64,000 bases of DNA from Archegozetes longisetosus (lineage: Eukaryota > Arthropoda > Arachnida > Sarcoptiformes > Trhypochthoniidae): the NCBI GenBank assembly GCA_018873245.2, contig JAEMBT020000008.1:10271172-10335171 (forward strand), read 5' to 3'. A program made the position numbers and the translations under genes. Numbering within the stretch: position 1 is the first letter of the stretch; each line of letters begins with the position of its first letter. A model generated the notes under the pieces. It was not told the origin of the DNA and did not search any database. It saw only the letters and a list, made by a program, of their open reading frames with translations. This document shows, piece after piece, positions 59,577-64,000 of the stretch.

Positions 59577-62500
59577 ATGAGTGATTCAAACGATAAAAGT
59601 GAGTATTTTTGATAAGAGTTAAGTTTAAATGAATCAATAATTAGTACTTCGTTAATGAAAAACGAGTAAATTGAAAATAAAAGTGAAAAGCAATAATTTT
59701 GTTTTCATATGAAATAACATCAAATTGTGAGACAAAGTATTGAGTAATGAATCAGAAAAAACTGATAAGTAAAAAAGTGGCTCAAGCTCAAGATGATTCG
59801 GGTGAACAACAATTTGAAGACGATTACGATGTGGTCAATGACTGCGCCTTTTGGCACGTACGCACATTTTCAATATTTCATTTTCATTTAATTCTTCTCT
59901 TATCTGTAAAATTGTGTTTAGAGCTTAAGTCAAATATAATCACTTTTGAACTCTTTCTTTTAGTTAGTGTCTGAAAACATCTATACTTTTGAGCAAAATA
60001 TGATTACTTTATTTTGAATTTTGATGATTTTGTTAGATTTTTTAGTCTTTCTAAGGCAATGATTCGTTATTATGTTTAAACTAGTCAACTTCTTTTAGTC
60101 CATTATTGGTTTGATTTAAAAAATGGTTGAATTCAAGGTCTAAAAAGATCCATTTATTTGTTCCTTAAAATGATTATTTTTATTCCAAAAAGGCTTTCAC
60201 TCAAACACTTAGACTTTATTTTAATTTCAGTTTAAACAATCCTCAAGTTTTACAACTTAGAAAATCAATAATTTATTCTGAATTTAAATTAAAATTATTC
60301 TTAAACTTATCAGTATTTGAGGCAATAATTAGTTTTACTTTAAATAATTAGAAACTACTAATTAGTTTATCTTTTGTTAGAACTAAGAAGCCTTAATTTG
60401 TAGACTTGACAATCCATTACTTAATTGATAGTTTTAATCATTTCAATCGATAGACTAATGATAGACAAGCATTAGTTTTTCAACGTATAAACAAATGAAA
60501 GTTTGATTTGGTACAACTATTTGTATTTGTTTGAATAATCCCATAGATTGAGGCCTCAATATATAACGTATTCTCACCTGGAATGTTAGTAGAAATTGAA
60601 CACTCCACACAAAAGTATTGGCTGGCCACAGTTGTGGCTACTTTTGGCCAACTATTATCACTCAAATGGGAGGGTGCAGAAGGAGAGCCCGACTTCTGGT
60701 TTGATCTGAAGACACGTAAAATATATCCCGTTGGCTATTATAGAGACAAACGTGACTTCAAAATAGAGCCACCGCTTAATCTTAAGTTAGAAACAAAGAA
60801 TATAGTGGACGTCACTGTCAAGTACTTCTCTTGCAAGTCATCCGTTTCTAATCGTGTTGAGTTGAATTTGTTCACCAAATACGGTTTCACTAATATGACT
60901 GATATTTTTATGCCTACTACTGTTGTACTTGAAGTCGCACATCAGTTTGAGCCTGATAAGTATTGGTTTGCATCCGTTGTCGAGAACTTTGGTGGACGTT
61001 TGACTTTGAAGTGGATCCGAAGTTTGGATTCAGAACAGGTCTGAGTCCTATTTAATTGAGTATTTCATCAATTCTTCCAGTTCTGTACAGTTTTGAAGTT
61101 TTTTTCATAAAATTTCTGTTTTCGTGATAGTTTTTATTTAGTTTATTCTGAAACTTAGTATTTTATTGAAAATGTTTGATATCTTTGCATTGTTTGAATA
61201 ACTTTGCATTTGTAATAACTATGAAATAGGACCAAAAAGACAAGAACAGCGAAGATTGTTTCCATCTGTTCTTCTGTAACCCACGAGTCAGTTATTTAGG
61301 TTTTGCTGATTCGATGGCAAACGAAGACTATAGTTATTCGTCACCAATTGAGTCAATCGATAACTTCGAAGAGATAAAAGAAAAATATTTGAGCGAATCG
61401 AACAGCGAATTGAATCAATTCGTGAAGGCAGTAATTCTTTCAGCCAAAGAACTTGAACCTAAACTATATAACAAAGCTAAAACAGAATCTTTCAATCGAA
61501 TTAAAGCCACTGATAAAGTTCTGATATTTCCAAATAAGTTATTAAAGTTATTACCAGCAACTGTTGAAAGAGTCACGTCGAATGGACAGCATTTGACAAT
61601 TAAATGCGATTCTGATCCAACAATTAGGTTTTGTTTTCCAAATGATGATAATCAGTGCATTTTACCTCTAAATTGGGCTGAAGAGAATCAGATAAGCGCT
61701 GATTTTGGTGATGGAGGACTGACTAAATACTTGTCAAATAGTAATTCTCGTGCGGCTCCGATAACTCTGCAAAAGGACTCGCATATTGATCAATTTGAAA
61801 CTAATACAAGACTCGAAGTCATTCATCCTAAAGATAAAAATAAAGTAAGGGTTAAATCAATTTTCTAAACCTAAAAAAGTTACTCAAAGCCTTCGAAAGC
61901 TTAATTTCCGAGATTTTGAATCGTTTGCTGAAAGAGTGTCGCAAGTCACCGTTTTTATACCGTTCTTCCAGCAAATCCTTTGTATGCCTGTAATTTACTA
62001 ATTTGTTAACATTTTGATGTAGATATGCGAAGGAATTATTATTCGCATTACTCCTCCTCTGATTTGGATCGAAATCGCTTCGGACACCATAACAGTATTG
62101 CCCTATTATTCGACAGATATCTATCCTATCGGTTGGTGTCATAACAATGGACTTGAAGCCATCAAACTACTGACAAGCAACAAAAAGACAACTTCATCGG
62201 CACAAGAATTGGATCCGATAAAAACTGAAGACGAAGACAGCAATTCATTGGCACCGGGCTCGCCATCAAGTATTTAAATAATAAATTATCTTTTTTATAG
62301 AAATTGTTATGAATTAATTGAATTTTGTAGTACCATCACTGGTCCAGTGTAGCTCAAAGTCATGGTGTCCACGAATTTTTATAAACCATAAATGTTTTAC
62401 TGGACCAGCTCTCTCAAAATCAAAGATCTGTGAATTACCTCAATATGTAGGACCGGGACCGATTACTTTAGTGTTACAAGAAGTGATTTCAAAGATTATA

Positions 62501-63626
62501 CAAGTCGCTTATGTGCCCAATAGAGTATTAAATGAGTTGAGTTCAGTATCATTCCAAGAATTGCTTAAGAAGAAAAACATTAAAAAAGCAGATGAAATCA
62601 CATTTAAAGTAATCATACTTTTGGTCATTAATTAAATAAGTTTTTCAATGTTTGAATAAATTAATTGATTTTTAGGCCAAGTATCAGAAGCGCACTTATC
62701 GCGACGAAGTTTGGGTCGCAAGAAATGCAGATCAAGTCGAAGAATATTGTCGTTGTGTTTGTGGCCATCTTAAATGTTGCTATAACTTATTTTCTCCGTT
62801 TCAGTACAGCGGTGACGACTGTCCCTCGAATTGTCGCGGTATTCAAATGATTCAGTTTTTATTTGATGAGTAAAATTGAATTTTATTAATATTTTTATTG
62901 ATCAAAGGCTTAACGAAGTCGAACAAGTACTTGAAAAGAGCTGGTTATTATAGAGACAAAGCTCGACACAATAGATTAGCACAAAATAAAAAGAAAATGA
63001 CTTTATTGCCAAATGAATATAATGAGAATAACGAGAATAATGAGAATAACGAGAATAACGAGAATAACGAGAATAATGAGAATAATGAGAACAATGAGAA
63101 CAATGAAACTAATGAAACCAATGAAAATAATGGAACCAATGAAAATAATGGAACCAATGAAAATAATGAGAATGAAGACAATTCTGAACAAGTTAGTGGT
63201 AAAACTGAGCCAAAGAGTGAAGATTTGACCTCTTGTAAGTCTAAAACTTGTTGATTGATAAGTTATTTTTTAAACTATTTCAAACTTAAACTATATTTGC
63301 TTTAATTTATAGCTCAACAGAATGCAAACGATGGATCAAGTGATGAATCAACAAATAATGACAATATTCCGATTGATGCCAAAGAATTACAAAAACAACA
63401 ACAACAGAAACAGCAAAAAAATTCATCCAAAACTCAAACTTCAAAGAAGTCAAAAAATTCAAAGTCAAAACTGAAACGCAAGCGATCGCTAGTCGAAGAG
63501 GAAGAGGAGATAGAAGTCGATGAAAATGAAGACATCGATAATCCTCTTTATTGGTCGATAAGTGATGTTCACGAATATCTCAAAAAGAGTAACTGTTTTA
63601 TGTTTGCGCCAACTTTGAGAGAACAT
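59577..63626 (+). CDS. Sfmbt: Sfmbt-like Polycomb protein (four MBT-like repeats, SLED, start of SAM), 3' end outside window
   Basis: Nine phase-consistent exons: 59577-59598, 59745-59857, 60547-61038, 61230-61844, 62023-62269, 62331-62608, 62676-62838, 62908-63234, 63313-63626. MBT-like repeats lie at about residues 46-140 ([36 protein letters not shown]), 155-235, 245-360 and 385-465 (ending [12 protein letters not shown]). They are followed by a SLED domain ([28 protein letters not shown]) and a Cys-rich stretch ([12 protein letters not shown]). Next come an Asn/Glu repeat, a Lys/Arg-rich linker with an acidic run, and the start of a SAM domain ([19 protein letters not shown]). This order is that of SFMBT proteins, which bind methylated histones and work with Pho/YY1 in PhoRC. 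The FCS zinc finger of fly Sfmbt was not seen. ATG 59747 is an alternative start. Confidence 0.85.
63017..63180 (+). repeat. 9-bp coding minisatellite (GAGAATAAY) in the Sfmbt-like gene
   Basis: GAGAATAAC/T is repeated about nine times, then drifts into GAAACTAAT and GGAACCAATGAAAATAAT variants. It encodes Glu-Asn-Asn, then Glu-Thr-Asn and Gly-Thr-Asn units. It lies in exon 8 between the SLED and SAM domains. The period is a multiple of three, so length changes keep the frame; all three forward frames and two reverse frames are open across it as a side effect. Confidence 0.9.
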
Positions 63627-64000
63627 GTAAGTCATTTTTCACCTTTTTGAGGAAGAATTTGCAAAAATAGCTCAACTAAATTAGTTTTTCGCTTAATCTT
63701 AAGTGTTTTGTTCACTTTAAAGTTAGCTAACATTTCAAAAGTTCTGTTTCCTCAACTTTTTTCGGTTTTACATCTAATACATTAAATCTCATACGTCTCA
63801 AACATAGCTTTTTCTAATGAGTAGAAATTTGTTTTCGATACTGTTTTCAATTTTTACTTATTGAAAAATTTCAGATATTTGTGTTGCAAAAGGTTTGAAT
63901 TTTGTTATTGGAGAAGTAAAACCAAAATTTATTAAAACATCAACATATAATTGAGGAAAGATGTGCAAAGGCTGAGGTAGTTTTATAAACTAGTCAAAAA
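63627..64000. other. Intron of the Sfmbt-like gene running to the window edge
   Basis: After the GTAAGT donor at 63627 no exon matching the rest of a SAM domain was recognised. A candidate 3' splice site after TTTCAG near 63873 leads to a frame that stops quickly and does not resemble SAM, so the next exon is probably beyond 64000. Confidence 0.4.

Noticed and set aside
62948-63228. Several long frames on both strands across the ENN repeat
   Set aside because: A 9-bp repeat without stops leaves many frames open; only the frame continuing the Sfmbt-like exons is supported.

Overview
The window looks like nuclear DNA of an arthropod, most likely a mite or other small arachnid (inference). It is very A+T-rich. 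Genes are split by short GT-AG introns, mostly 45-110 bp. Mobile DNA is dominated by short DNA transposons with terminal inverted repeats. Recognisable host genes include PAICS, zinc alcohol dehydrogenases, SHPRH and an Sfmbt-type Polycomb protein. There are also 7-TM chemoreceptor-like genes and a kinase with RCC1 repeats. No bacterial operon, CRISPR array, tRNA or rRNA was found, and I recognised no retrovirus, LTR element or other capsid-bearing element.

Layout. 1-5.2 kb: the last 28 codons of a TMEM79/MAPEG-like membrane protein, then a second, broken copy 4.5 kb downstream. The two copies' 3' flanks still align over about 600 bp, so this is a tandem duplication. A hAT-like element (1835-3407) lies between them. 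6.1-7.4 kb: an intact three-exon 7-TM receptor of 403 aa. 8.06-9.72 kb: PAICS in five exons, with a well-kept SAICAR synthetase half and a degenerate AIR carboxylase half. 10.16-13.82 kb: two tandem zinc alcohol dehydrogenase genes with identical exon lengths; intron 2 of the first carries a 561-bp Tc1/mariner-type insertion. 14.1-20.0 kb, minus strand: a complete 14-exon SHPRH gene (1528 aa). 22.1-23.6 kb: a decayed second chemoreceptor copy. 26.8-32.9 kb, minus strand: a five-exon, 660-aa low-complexity protein starting MGNSSS. 33-44 kb: about 11 kb without a supportable gene. 44.2-45.3 kb: a DEG/ENaC channel pseudogene.

45.5-58.6 kb is a transposon-rich tract. It holds a mariner-like transposase relic folded on itself, a 645-bp TA-flanked element with a G+C-rich core, and a 785-bp fold-back. 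It also holds a hAT element with a perfect 8-bp target duplication, an internally deleted mariner, a SWIM-domain element and a chemoreceptor relic. Inside this tract, on the minus strand (49.7-52.9 kb), is the most unusual gene: N-terminal RCC1 repeats followed by two tandem protein kinase domains resembling eIF2alpha kinases. In this assembly it needs three frame changes.

59.6-64 kb: the first nine coding exons of an Sfmbt-like gene (four MBT-like repeats, SLED domain, an expanding Glu-Asn-Asn repeat, start of a SAM domain), which runs off the window.

Splice sites were assigned by eye from GT-AG signals, phase agreement and paralogue or family alignment. Family names rest on recognised motifs, not on database searches.
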